The notes under the pieces are model-generated. The model was not told the DNA's origin. It searched no databases and saw only the letters and a list, made by a program, of their open reading frames with translations. Positions 1-6,197 of a stretch of 15,596 nucleotides of DNA are shown piece after piece. The position numbers were made by a program, and so were the translations under genes. Every line of letters begins with the position of its first letter. Positions within the stretch are counted from its first letter, which is position 1. The stretch is from JBOFLG01 sp051657745. Lineage in GTDB: Bacteria > Actinomycetota > Actinomycetes > Actinomycetales > Dermatophilaceae. The stretch covers positions 1-15,596 of the forward strand of contig JBOFLG010000054.1 of assembly GCA_051657745.1 (NCBI GenBank), given 5' to 3'.

Positions 1-51
1 ACGGCATCGGGCACCTGCACGACGGCATCAGCCCACCCGCACGACGGCATC
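1..51. repeat. Short tandem repeat of about 22 bases, cut by the window edge
   Basis: The 13-mer GCACGACGGCATC occurs at 17-29 and again at 39-51. Its core ACGGCATC also begins the window at 1-8. The period is therefore about 21-22 bases over at least two and a half imperfect units. The array lies directly downstream of the ABC-F gene and may continue to the left. I cannot tell whether it is intergenic or the end of another gene. Confidence 0.6.
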
Positions 52-64
52 GGCATCGGGTGGG
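32..64 (-). terminator. Hairpin downstream of the ABC-F stop codon, candidate terminator
   Basis: CCCACCCG at 32-39 is the exact reverse complement of CGGGTGGG at 57-64, giving an 8-bp GC-rich stem with a 17-base loop. It starts two bases past the minus-strand stop codon at 67-69, where a terminator for the rsmA-ispE-ABC-F operon would be expected. No T tract follows, so it may be a U-less actinobacterial terminator or only an RNA 3'-end stabiliser. The loop holds part of the tandem repeat. Confidence 0.4.
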
Positions 65-66
65 TA

Positions 67-1965
67 CTACCCGGCAGCCTCCGCAGCGGTGAGCCACTCC
101 AACTCCAGGGCTTCGCGGTCTTCCACCAGGGCGCGCAACTCGCCGTCGAGGTCGAGCACCCGGGTGTGGTCGGCCGCGGCGTCCGCCAGCTGGGCGTGCA
201 GCCGCTGCTCGCGCTCGGCGAGTCGTGACAGGGCCCGCTCGACCCTGGCCATCGTCTTGCGGGACTCGCGCACCTCGGCCGGGCTCGGCCCGGGCGCGAC
301 CGCGCCGGGTGAACCGGTGGCCGATGACGACCCGCCGGGACCTGGGTGCGACCCACCGCTACCGCCGGACGTCGCGGCGCCGGCATCCGCCCGACCCGTC
401 CGGGCACGAGTACCTCCGGATGCCGAACCGCCGCGTGCCGCGTCATCCGCCCGCAGCCGGAGGTACTCCTCGACCCCGCCGGGCAGGTCGCGCAGCCGGC
501 TGTCGCCGAGCAGGGCCACCTGCCGGTCGCACACCCGCTCGAGCAGATAGCGGTCGTGCGAGACCACGATGAGCGTGCCAGGCCAGCCGTCGAGGACGTC
601 CTCCAGCGAGGTGAGGGTGTCGATGTCGAGGTCGTTGGTCGGCTCGTCGAGGAGCAGCACGTTGGGCTCGTCCATGAGCAGCCGGGTGAGCTGCAGCCGG
701 CGCCGCTCACCGCCGGACAGGTCGCCGACGCGGGTCTGCTGCCGCGGCCCGGTGAAGCCGAGCCGCTGAGCGAGCTGGCTGGCGCTCACCTCGCGAGCGC
801 CGAGCTGCACGCTACTGCGCACCGACTCCACCGCCTCGATGACTCGCCGCCCGGCAAGCGCGTCAAGCTCCCGCACCTCCTGGGTGAGAAACGCCACCCG
901 CACGGTGACACCCTCGCGTCGCCGCCCAGCCGCGAGCGGGTGCTCGCCGGCCAGCGCCCGCAGCAGGGTCGACTTACCCGAGCCGTTGACGCCAACCAGG
1001 CCGACCCGCTCCCCTGGCGCGAGCCGCCAGGTACACCGGTCGATCAGCACCCGGCCGGCCACGGCCACGGTGGCGTCCTCGAGGTCGAGGACATCCTTAC
1101 CGAGCCGGGCGGTGGCGAACCGCGCCAACTCGACGCCGTCGCGCACCGGCGGCTCGTCGGCAATCAGCGCGTTCGCGGCATCGATCCGGAAGCGTGGTTT
1201 GCTGGTCCGGGCCGGCGGGCCTCGGCGCAGCCACGCGAGTTCTTTGCGCAACAGGTTGTCACGACGATCAGCAGCAGCCCCCGCCATCCGCTCGCGCTCG
1301 GCGCGAGCCAGGACATACGCCGCGTAGCCGCCGTCGTAACTGTGCACGCTTCCCTCGTCGACCTCCCAGGTGCGCGTGGCCACGGCGTCGAGGAACCAGC
1401 GATCGTGGGTGATCACGACGAGCGCGTGGCCGGGGCGGGTACGCCGGGTCACGAGATGGTCGGCGAGCCAGGCGACCCCCTCGACGTCGAGGTGGTTGGT
1501 CGGCTCATCGAGCAGCAACAGATCGGGGTCGGCGACGAGCAGGCCGGCCAGTGCCACCCGGCGCCGCTCGCCCCCGGAGAGCGGCCCGACCGGGGCGTCC
1601 AGGCCGCCCACCCCCGGTGCGTCCAGCCCGCCGAGCAGCCCGGTGAGTACGTCGCGCACCCGCGCGTCGGACGCCCATTCGTGCTCGGCACGCTCCCCGA
1701 GCACGGCCATCCGCACGCTGGCCGCCGGGTTGAGGCTGTCGGCCTGGCTGAGCACCCCGGTGGTGAGCCCGCTGGTGCGGGCCACCCGGCCGTCATCCGG
1801 GACGAGCGAGCCGGCCAGCACTCGCAGCAGGGTGGTCTTGCCGCCGCCGTTGCGGCCGACGACACCGATGCGGTCGCCCCCACCCACGCCGAGCGAGACG
1901 TCCTCGAGCACCAGGGTGGTACCGAGCGCCAAGCGGGCGCGCTCGACCGAAATCAGGTTGGCCAT
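67..1965 (-). CDS. ABC-F family ATPase (Uup-like, duplicated ATP-binding cassettes)
   Basis: This 632-residue soluble protein has two ABC cassettes in one chain and no membrane segments, the ABC-F layout. ABC-F proteins bind the ribosome near the E site or act in translation and antibiotic protection; they are not transporters. Cassette 1 has Walker A GRNGGGKTT (37-45), signature LSGGE (129-133) and Walker B ending LLLLDEP (149-155). Cassette 2 has GVNGSGKST (325-333), LSGGE (416-420) and VLLLDEP (436-442). The interdomain linker (about 230-270) is basic and charged, like the P-site tRNA interaction motif region. A Gly/Ser/Ala-rich spacer (about 511-560) leads to a charged C-terminal coiled coil (about 562-625), as in Uup. 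The ATG overlaps the ispE stop by one base (TAATG), so translation is probably coupled and no strong ribosome-binding site is needed. The family is clear; the exact subfamily and any drug specificity are not. Confidence 0.93.
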   Translation of the reverse strand: MANLISVERARLALGTTLVLEDVSLGVGGGDRIGVVGRNGGGKTTLLRVLAGSLVPDDGRVARTSGLTTGVLSQADSLNPAASVRMAVLGERAEHEWASDARVRDVLTGLLGGLDAPGVGGLDAPVGPLSGGERRRVALAGLLVADPDLLLLDEPTNHLDVEGVAWLADHLVTRRTRPGHALVVITHDRWFLDAVATRTWEVDEGSVHSYDGGYAAYVLARAERERMAGAAADRRDNLLRKELAWLRRGPPARTSKPRFRIDAANALIADEPPVRDGVELARFATARLGKDVLDLEDATVAVAGRVLIDRCTWRLAPGERVGLVGVNGSGKSTLLRALAGEHPLAAGRRREGVTVRVAFLTQEVRELDALAGRRVIEAVESVRSSVQLGAREVSASQLAQRLGFTGPRQQTRVGDLSGGERRRLQLTRLLMDEPNVLLLDEPTNDLDIDTLTSLEDVLDGWPGTLIVVSHDRYLLERVCDRQVALLGDSRLRDLPGGVEEYLRLRADDAARGGSASGGTRARTGRADAGAATSGGSGGSHPGPGGSSSATGSPGAVAPGPSPAEVRESRKTMARVERALSRLAEREQRLHAQLADAAADHTRVLDLDGELRALVEDREALELEWLTAAEAAG

Positions 1966-2894
1966 TACGCGACCCGGTGAGGGACGAGCTGCGCGCCGTG
2001 CACCGGCCCGTTCGCACGGCGCACATCGCGCGCCACACCGGATGCCGTGAGCGCGACGGCGAGGTCGATGCTGGCCTCGGCGTGCTCGACGAGGAACGCG
2101 ACCGTCGGGCCCGAGCCAGAGACGACACCGGCCAGCGCGCCGTACTCCAGGCCAGAAGCGAGCACCTCGCCGAGCGCGGGCCGCAGCGAGACTGCGGCAG
2201 CCTGCAGGTCATTACTCAACTGCGGAGCGAGTTGGCGCGGGTCGCCGGTGCGCAGCGCGGCCATCAGCGCCGGCGTCGCGACCGGCTCGGGCACCGTGGC
2301 ATCGTCGCGGAGCCGGTCGCACTCGGCGTACACCTCAGGAGTCGACATCCCACCCTCGCTGAGGGCAAACACCCAGTGGTACGAGCCACGGGCGAGCACC
2401 GGAGCCAGCAGCTCACCGCGCCCGCTCCCGACCGCGGTGCCGCCGGCGACGAGGAACGGCACGTCACTGCCCAGTTCGGCGGCCGCCTCCTCGAGCTCGT
2501 CACGGTCGAGCGCGAGGTGCCACAGGTGGTCGAGGCCGACGAGCGTGGCAGCGGCGTCGGCCGAGCCCCCGGCCATCCCCCCCGCGACCGGAATTCCCTT
2601 GGTGATGGTGAGGTGCACCGGCTCACGGTCGAACCGCTCGGCGAACAACTTGGCAGCCCGCAACGCCAGGTTGTGGTCATCAGTGGGCACACCATCAGCC
2701 AGTGAGCCGGTGACGGTGCATCCCCAGGTGTCGGATGCGGCGATCGAGACCTCGTCGTAGAGACCGACCGCCTGGTACACGGTGGCGAGCGAGTGGTAGC
2801 CATCGGGCCGAAGCGGCCCGACCGCCAGTTCGAGGTTGACCTTGGCCGGGACGCGCACCGCGACCGGGCCCGGCACGGTCGGCGCGGTCGTCAT
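1965..2894 (-). CDS. ispE: 4-diphosphocytidyl-2-C-methyl-D-erythritol kinase
   Basis: A 309-residue GHMP-superfamily kinase. It phosphorylates CDP-methylerythritol in the cytoplasm, a step of the non-mevalonate (MEP) route to isopentenyl diphosphate. Visible motifs are the N-terminal AKVNL with the active-site Lys18, DGYHSL (31-36), the glycine-rich ATP loop GIPVAGGMAGGSADAA (100-115), LGSDVPF with the catalytic-type Asp144 (141-147), and the C-terminal VSGSGPTVAFL (258-268). Length is normal for IspE. The gene follows rsmA after 9 bases and overlaps the ABC-F start, the usual rsmA-ispE-ABC-F operon of actinomycetes. The ATG start is preceded by TAGGGT six bases upstream, which could serve as a ribosome-binding site (AGGG) or a -10 element for a leaderless internal transcript. 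Confidence 0.96.
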   Translation of the reverse strand: MTTAPTVPGPVAVRVPAKVNLELAVGPLRPDGYHSLATVYQAVGLYDEVSIAASDTWGCTVTGSLADGVPTDDHNLALRAAKLFAERFDREPVHLTITKGIPVAGGMAGGSADAAATLVGLDHLWHLALDRDELEEAAAELGSDVPFLVAGGTAVGSGRGELLAPVLARGSYHWVFALSEGGMSTPEVYAECDRLRDDATVPEPVATPALMAALRTGDPRQLAPQLSNDLQAAAVSLRPALGEVLASGLEYGALAGVVSGSGPTVAFLVEHAEASIDLAVALTASGVARDVRRANGPVHGAQLVPHRVA

Positions 2895-2900
2895 GGGTTC

Positions 2901-2906
2901 ACCCTA
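2901..2906 (-). promoter_or_regulatory. Possible -10 hexamer or ribosome-binding site for ispE
   Basis: On the minus strand TAGGGT, overlapping the rsmA TAG stop, lies six bases before the ispE ATG. It fits the TANNNT -10 element at a leaderless spacing, but AGGG also works as a Shine-Dalgarno core. The sequence cannot decide between them, and ispE is also clearly inside an operon. Confidence 0.3.
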
Positions 2907-3761
2907 TCCAGCACCGGCCGAAGCGATTCGGGCGAATGCGGCGACGTCGAGTTGTTCGCCGCGGGCTCGCGGGTCGACGCCAGCGGCCCGCAGCACCGCC
3001 TCGGCCGCGCTGGCCGAGCCGGCCCAGGCGGCCAGCGCGGCGCGCATCGTCTTACGCCGCTGGGCGAAGGCGGCGTCGATGCAGGAGAACACCCGCTGGC
3101 GGTTGGCGGTCGAGGCTGGCGGTTCCCGGCGCTCGAGAGCCACCAGCGCGGAGTCCACGTTCGGCACCGGCCAAAACACGCTGCGCCCGACGTGCCCGGC
3201 GAGGTGGACATCGGCATACCACGCCGCCTTCACGCTCGGCACGCCGTAGGTGCGGCTGCCGGGCCCGGCCGCGAGCCGCTCGGCCACCTCGAGCTGCACC
3301 ATGACCAGGAGCCGGTCGATGCTCGGGAATCGCTCGAGGAACTGCAACACCACCGGGACCGACACGTTGTACGGCAGGTTCGCCACCAGTGCGGTCGGGG
3401 CCGGGCCGGGCAGGTCGGTCACCGCCAACGCATCGGCGTGTACGACATCGAGCCGGCCACGCAGGCGACTGGCCCGCTCGGCGACCGTGTGCGGCAACTG
3501 CGCGGCAAGGACCGGGTCGACCTCCACGGCGACGACCCGCGTGACCTCGGGCAGCAGCGCGAGGGTGAGCGAGCCGAGGCCCGGGCCGACCTCGACGACC
3601 ACGTCATCCGGATGAAGCCCGGCGAGCCGCACGATGCGCCGCACCGTGTTGCCGTCGACGACGAAGTTCTGCCCCCACTGCTTAGTCGGCCTGATCCCGA
3701 GGCGGCCCGCGAGATCCCGGACGTCGGCAGCGCCGAGGAGCACGGCATCCGGGTCAGGCAC
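2904..3761 (-). CDS. rsmA: 16S rRNA dimethyladenosine transferase RsmA (KsgA)
   Basis: RsmA dimethylates A1518 and A1519 near the 3' end of 16S rRNA (E. coli numbering) using S-adenosylmethionine, and helps check 30S assembly. With GTG at 3761 the product is 285 residues, normal for the family. Motifs are GQNF (30-33), the SAM-binding VEVGPGLGSLT (56-66), the catalytic NLPYN (128-132), FWPVPNVDSA (196-205) and AQRRKTMR (233-240). The frame stays open upstream to 4076, but that stretch is the antisense of rpfB and has no RsmA homology. Other in-frame GTGs lie at 3770 and 3797; the latter is inside a hairpin. I prefer 3761 because TAGGGT sits seven bases upstream. It is followed by ispE after nine bases. 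Confidence 0.95.
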   Translation of the reverse strand: MPDPDAVLLGAADVRDLAGRLGIRPTKQWGQNFVVDGNTVRRIVRLAGLHPDDVVVEVGPGLGSLTLALLPEVTRVVAVEVDPVLAAQLPHTVAERASRLRGRLDVVHADALAVTDLPGPAPTALVANLPYNVSVPVVLQFLERFPSIDRLLVMVQLEVAERLAAGPGSRTYGVPSVKAAWYADVHLAGHVGRSVFWPVPNVDSALVALERREPPASTANRQRVFSCIDAAFAQRRKTMRAALAAWAGSASAAEAVLRAAGVDPRARGEQLDVAAFARIASAGAG

Positions 3762-3768
3762 GGCAGTC

Positions 3769-3774
3769 ACCCTA
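3769..3774 (-). promoter_or_regulatory. Candidate -10 hexamer TAGGGT of rsmA
   Basis: TAGGGT on the minus strand ends seven bases before the GTG at 3761, the spacing expected for a leaderless transcript. No good -35 is visible 16-18 bases upstream. AGGG could instead be a Shine-Dalgarno core eight bases from the GTG. A 5-bp hairpin (GTCAC at 3779-3775, GTGAC at 3770-3766) overlaps the element. Confidence 0.35.
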
Positions 3775-3792
3775 GTGACGCGGCGCCGCTCC

Positions 3793-3831
3793 CTCACCAG
3801 CGGTGGGCAGCGGCGCCGCACCGCTGGTGAG
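3793..3831 (-). terminator. 13-bp perfect inverted repeat between rpfB and rsmA
   Basis: CTCACCAGCGGTG at 3793-3805 is the exact reverse complement of CACCGCTGGTGAG at 3819-3831, with a 13-base loop. The hairpin begins 19 bases past the rpfB stop codon and ends about 20 bases before the candidate rsmA -10. It is well placed to separate rpfB transcription from the rsmA operon. There is no T tract. The loop contains the self-complementary octamer CGGCGCCG, which is repeated at 3781-3788, so an alternative fold is possible. Confidence 0.5.
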
Positions 3832-3850
3832 AGACCATGACGGGAGTCGG

Positions 3851-5047
3851 TCAGGCTGCGTGCGCACAGCCCCACGGAGAGAGTCCGGCCTTGTCGTAAT
3901 AGCGGTTGGCCACGGTGATCTGCTCGGCACGCGTGGCGAGATCGGCGCGCGGCGCGAAGTCGGCGCCGCCGTTGGCCAGCCAGGACGGCGTGGCGAACTG
4001 GAGCCCGCCGTAGTAGCCGTTGCCGGTGTTGATCGACCAGTTGCCGCTCGACTCGCACTCGGCGATCCGCTCCCACATGTCGGCGCGCGCGAGGTTGATC
4101 GGGCCACCGCCGCCGCCGGCGCTGCTCCCACCGTCGCTGCTCCCACCGTCGCTGCTCCCGGTGTCGCTGCTCCCGGTGTCGTCATTGCTCCCGGTGTCGC
4201 TGGGCGACGGTTCCGGCTTGGTGCCGACCTTGACCACCTTCGTGACCGGAGCCTTGACGGTGGTTCGGGCCACGATGGTCGTCTTGGTGACCGCACCGTC
4301 GGTGCGCACGATCTCGCGGACCACGCGCGACACGCCTGCGGTGCCGGCGGTGACGACATCGGTTGTGCCGACGGTCAGCGCGGGATCATTCTGTTTCGTG
4401 GTCCGGTAGGCGATCGCTTCGGTGCTGGTCTGCCGGGTGACAGCGACCCGCTTGACCACCACCGTGAGGCCCTGACGGAGCGGAGTCGTCACCGCTGGCG
4501 CCACGATGTCGCGGCTGCCAAGGGTGAGGCCAGCGTCGGCAAGCAGGTCGCTGACCCGGGCACTCGTGGACGTGAGCGTGAGGTTCTTCCGGTCCACCAG
4601 CAAAACGACCTGCTTCGGGGTGGTGATGCTCACGCGCAGGCCATCGCGCCCGAGTCTCTGGGAGCGCGACGCGCTGAGGACGGCACCATCAGCACGCAGG
4701 CCGATGTCGGCAAGCGCCGAGTCCACGGTGGTTCCAGTGGTCCAGTACTCCTTCGTGACGCCGTCAACGGTAACGGTGAACTTGCGGCCGTAGCGAACCG
4801 TGATCCGGTCCCCGTCACTGACCTCCGATGACGCCGACGGGATGACGACGTCGCGCTCACTCAGGGTGATGTTGCGTTTTTCGAGCACATCAGCGACGGT
4901 CGACCCGAGAACGTGGACGGTGGAGGTGGTTCCGTCAACCGACAGGGACACCGCCTTGTCGTAGGTGGCCACACCGAGCGATCCGGCGGCGACGACGAAG
5001 GCGGCGGCGCCATGCGCGGCGAAGCGCAGGGGACGGGATACAGGCAT
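3851..5047 (-). CDS. rpfB: Resuscitation-promoting factor, RpfB type (cell-wall lytic transglycosylase)
   Basis: A 398-residue exported or membrane-anchored peptidoglycan hydrolase; Rpf proteins cleave glycan strands and promote regrowth from dormancy. A basic start and one hydrophobic helix (about 8-28) form an N-terminal signal or anchor. Three DUF348 repeats follow (about 31-70, 89-128, 147-187), then a G5 domain (about 200-277), a Pro/Ser/Gly/Asp spacer (278-315) and the C-terminal Rpf domain (about 322-398). The domain has the catalytic-type Glu332 in AECESSGNW, the NTGNGYYGGLQF block, and Cys331/Cys394 matching the conserved disulphide. ATG at 5047 is chosen because GGGAG lies five bases upstream and it begins just before the signal helix; the frame runs open to 5209 without homology. 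The tatD-rpf-rsmA-ispE order matches M. tuberculosis Rv1008-Rv1011. Confidence 0.96.
   Translation of the reverse strand: MPVSRPLRFAAHGAAAFVVAAGSLGVATYDKAVSLSVDGTTSTVHVLGSTVADVLEKRNITLSERDVVIPSASSEVSDGDRITVRYGRKFTVTVDGVTKEYWTTGTTVDSALADIGLRADGAVLSASRSQRLGRDGLRVSITTPKQVVLLVDRKNLTLTSTSARVSDLLADAGLTLGSRDIVAPAVTTPLRQGLTVVVKRVAVTRQTSTEAIAYRTTKQNDPALTVGTTDVVTAGTAGVSRVVREIVRTDGAVTKTTIVARTTVKAPVTKVVKVGTKPEPSPSDTGSNDDTGSSDTGSSDGGSSDGGSSAGGGGGPINLARADMWERIAECESSGNWSINTGNGYYGGLQFATPSWLANGGADFAPRADLATRAEQITVANRYYDKAGLSPWGCAHAA
4122..4199 (-). repeat. In-frame 15-base minisatellite in the rpfB spacer
   Basis: Five near-identical 15-base units occur at 4122-4136, 4137-4151, 4152-4166, 4167-4181 and 4185-4199. 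The first two read CTGCTCCCACCGTCG on the plus strand, the next two CTGCTCCCGGTGTCG, and the last differs at one base after a 3-base interruption. They encode Gly-Ser-Ser-Asp-Thr/Gly-type pentapeptides between the G5 and catalytic domains. Unit loss or gain would keep the frame and change only spacer length. Confidence 0.85.
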
Positions 5048-5141
5048 GCGTACTCCCAAGACGTCGGGCCCGGGCACCGGTGTCGGGCGCCGAGGCCACG
5101 AGGGACACGCCCGGTCAGGCGTGCGTGCGACCAGTGCAGGG

Positions 5142-5165
5142 GCTCCGCGCCAGAAGGTGCGGAGC
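5142..5165 (-). other. 7-bp hairpin in the rpfB leader
   Basis: GCTCCGC at 5142-5148 pairs exactly with GCGGAGC at 5159-5165 across a 10-base loop. It lies about 95 bases upstream of the rpfB start. With the smaller hairpin at 5178-5190 it suggests a folded 5' untranslated region if transcription starts near 5230. I do not recognise a riboswitch class. Confidence 0.4.
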
Positions 5166-5177
5166 GGGTGGTCGACA

Positions 5178-5190
5178 CTCGGCGTCCGAG
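5178..5190 (-). other. Small hairpin in the rpfB leader
   Basis: CTCGG and CCGAG flank a three-base CGT spacer, a 5-bp stem next to the hairpin at 5142-5165. It is weak alone and listed because the two are adjacent in the same leader. Confidence 0.25.
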
Positions 5191-5240
5191 GCAGTCCGGC
5201 CCCGGCCATCGCCGTCCACCGTGCCCGAGAGCGTCCCCCA

Positions 5241-5257
5241 GGTCAAATTTCGGTAAC
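5241..5257 (-). promoter_or_regulatory. MtrA-like direct repeat upstream of rpfB
   Basis: The minus strand reads GTTACCGAAATTTGACC. It has two half-sites, GTTACC and TTGACC, with 11-base periodicity. This resembles the MtrA response-regulator box, a direct repeat of GTNAC spaced by about five or six bases; the first half matches exactly and the second has one mismatch. MtrA is known to act on rpf and wall-hydrolase genes in actinobacteria. The site is about 195 bases upstream of the rpfB ATG and is locally AT-rich. The assignment is by resemblance only. Confidence 0.35.
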
Positions 5258-5316
5258 AGCGTTTCGCGGTGAGGTGCACCGCATCTGCACCTCCAGCCAC
5301 ACCAGTGACAACCCGC

Positions 5317-5330
5317 TGAAAGCGCTCTCA
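5317..5330. promoter_or_regulatory. Near-perfect palindrome resembling a LacI-family operator
   Basis: TGAAAGCGCTCTCA is a 14-base inverted repeat with one mismatched pair around a central CG, the form of LacI/CcpA-type operators. It overlaps the tatD stop codon and lies about 270 bases before rpfB. No LacI-family gene is in the window, so the regulator, if any, is unknown. Confidence 0.25.
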
Positions 5331-6194
5331 GGGTTGCTCCGCCCACGGGCCGTAGAGCCGTTCGGCGTTCTCCGACAGCGCTTCGCACAATGTCGGAACC
5401 GCGACCCCGAGCACCGAGGCCATCGCCCGGACCGTCAGCGGCACGAGCGCCGGCGAGTTGGCCGCGCCGCGCCACGGGTGTGGGGTGAGGTAGGGCGCGT
5501 CGGTCTCGACCAGCAGCAGCTCGAGCGGGGTCACGGCCAGCGCGTCCCGCAGGGCCTTCGCGCTCTTGAAGGTGACCGTGCCGCTGAACGACAGGTAGTA
5601 GCCGCGCCGCACGCACTCGTGCGCCATCGTCATGTCACCAGAGAAGCAGTGCAGCACCGTGCGCTCCGGCGCCCCCTCCTCGGCCAATACCCGCAGCACG
5701 TCGGCGTGGCTGTCCCGGTCGTGCACCTGGAGGGCCTTCCCGAGGCGGGTGGCCAACTCGATATGCGCACGGAACGACCGTTCCTGCGCCGGGCGACCCT
5801 CGGGACCGGTCCGGTAGTAGTCCAGACCGGTCTCCCCGACCACCCGCACCCGCGGGCGCGCCGCGAGTGCGGCGACCCGGGCAAGTGCGTGGTCAAGCTC
5901 GCCGGCCGCGGCGAGCACGGGAGCCTCGTTCGGATGCAGCGCAACTCCCGCGACCACCGATGGGTACCGCTCGGCCGCAGCCACCGCGAACTCGGCGCCG
6001 GGAAGATCGCAGCCGACCTGCACCACCCGGTCGACCCCCACCGCCGCAGCCGCTGCGAGCACCGCATCGAGGTCGTCCAACTCGACCGGTGCGCCGTCGC
6101 GAGTGAGGTCGAGATGGGTGTGGTTGTCCACGACCGCGATCGGCAGTGGGTCGGGAACCTCGGGCTCGCCTCGACGACTCGGCTGCGACGACAC
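5328..6194 (-). CDS. tatD: TatD-family metal-dependent DNase / hydrolase
   Basis: A 288-residue TIM-barrel hydrolase of the TatD family: cytoplasmic, divalent-metal-dependent enzymes with 3'-5' exonuclease activity linked to DNA quality control and repair. Metal-ligand motifs are all present: DNHTHLD (23-29), ALHPNEA (85-91), GETGLDYYR (120-128), QVHDRDSHAD (156-165), HCFSGD (182-187) and ETDAPYLTPHPWRG (230-243). The start is GTG at 6194 with GGAGG eight bases upstream, inside the end of metG, and a 3-base gap to the metG stop, so the pair is co-transcribed. The first 18 residues precede the conserved barrel and are variable. metG-tatD-rpf order is conserved in actinomycetes. Confidence 0.95.
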   Translation of the reverse strand: MSSQPSRRGEPEVPDPLPIAVVDNHTHLDLTRDGAPVELDDLDAVLAAAAAVGVDRVVQVGCDLPGAEFAVAAAERYPSVVAGVALHPNEAPVLAAAGELDHALARVAALAARPRVRVVGETGLDYYRTGPEGRPAQERSFRAHIELATRLGKALQVHDRDSHADVLRVLAEEGAPERTVLHCFSGDMTMAHECVRRGYYLSFSGTVTFKSAKALRDALAVTPLELLLVETDAPYLTPHPWRGAANSPALVPLTVRAMASVLGVAVPTLCEALSENAERLYGPWAEQP

Positions 6195-6197
6195 TGC

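Noticed and set aside
346..1980. Long plus-strand open frame opposite the ABC-F gene, and similar ones at 6558-8135 and 2793-3830
   Set aside because: All mirror well-supported minus-strand genes and lack recognisable domains or ribosome-binding sites.
3762..4076. N-terminal extension of rsmA up to 4076
   Set aside because: It would overlap rpfB by more than 200 bases and encodes an Arg-rich sequence unlike any RsmA.
5048..5209. Extension of rpfB to a start at 5209
   Set aside because: The extra 54 residues would precede the signal helix, and the ATG at 5047 has a good ribosome-binding site.
5048..5327. c-di-AMP (ydaO) riboswitch before rpfB
   Set aside because: The conserved ydaO segments expected in actinobacterial rpf leaders are not visible on the minus strand.
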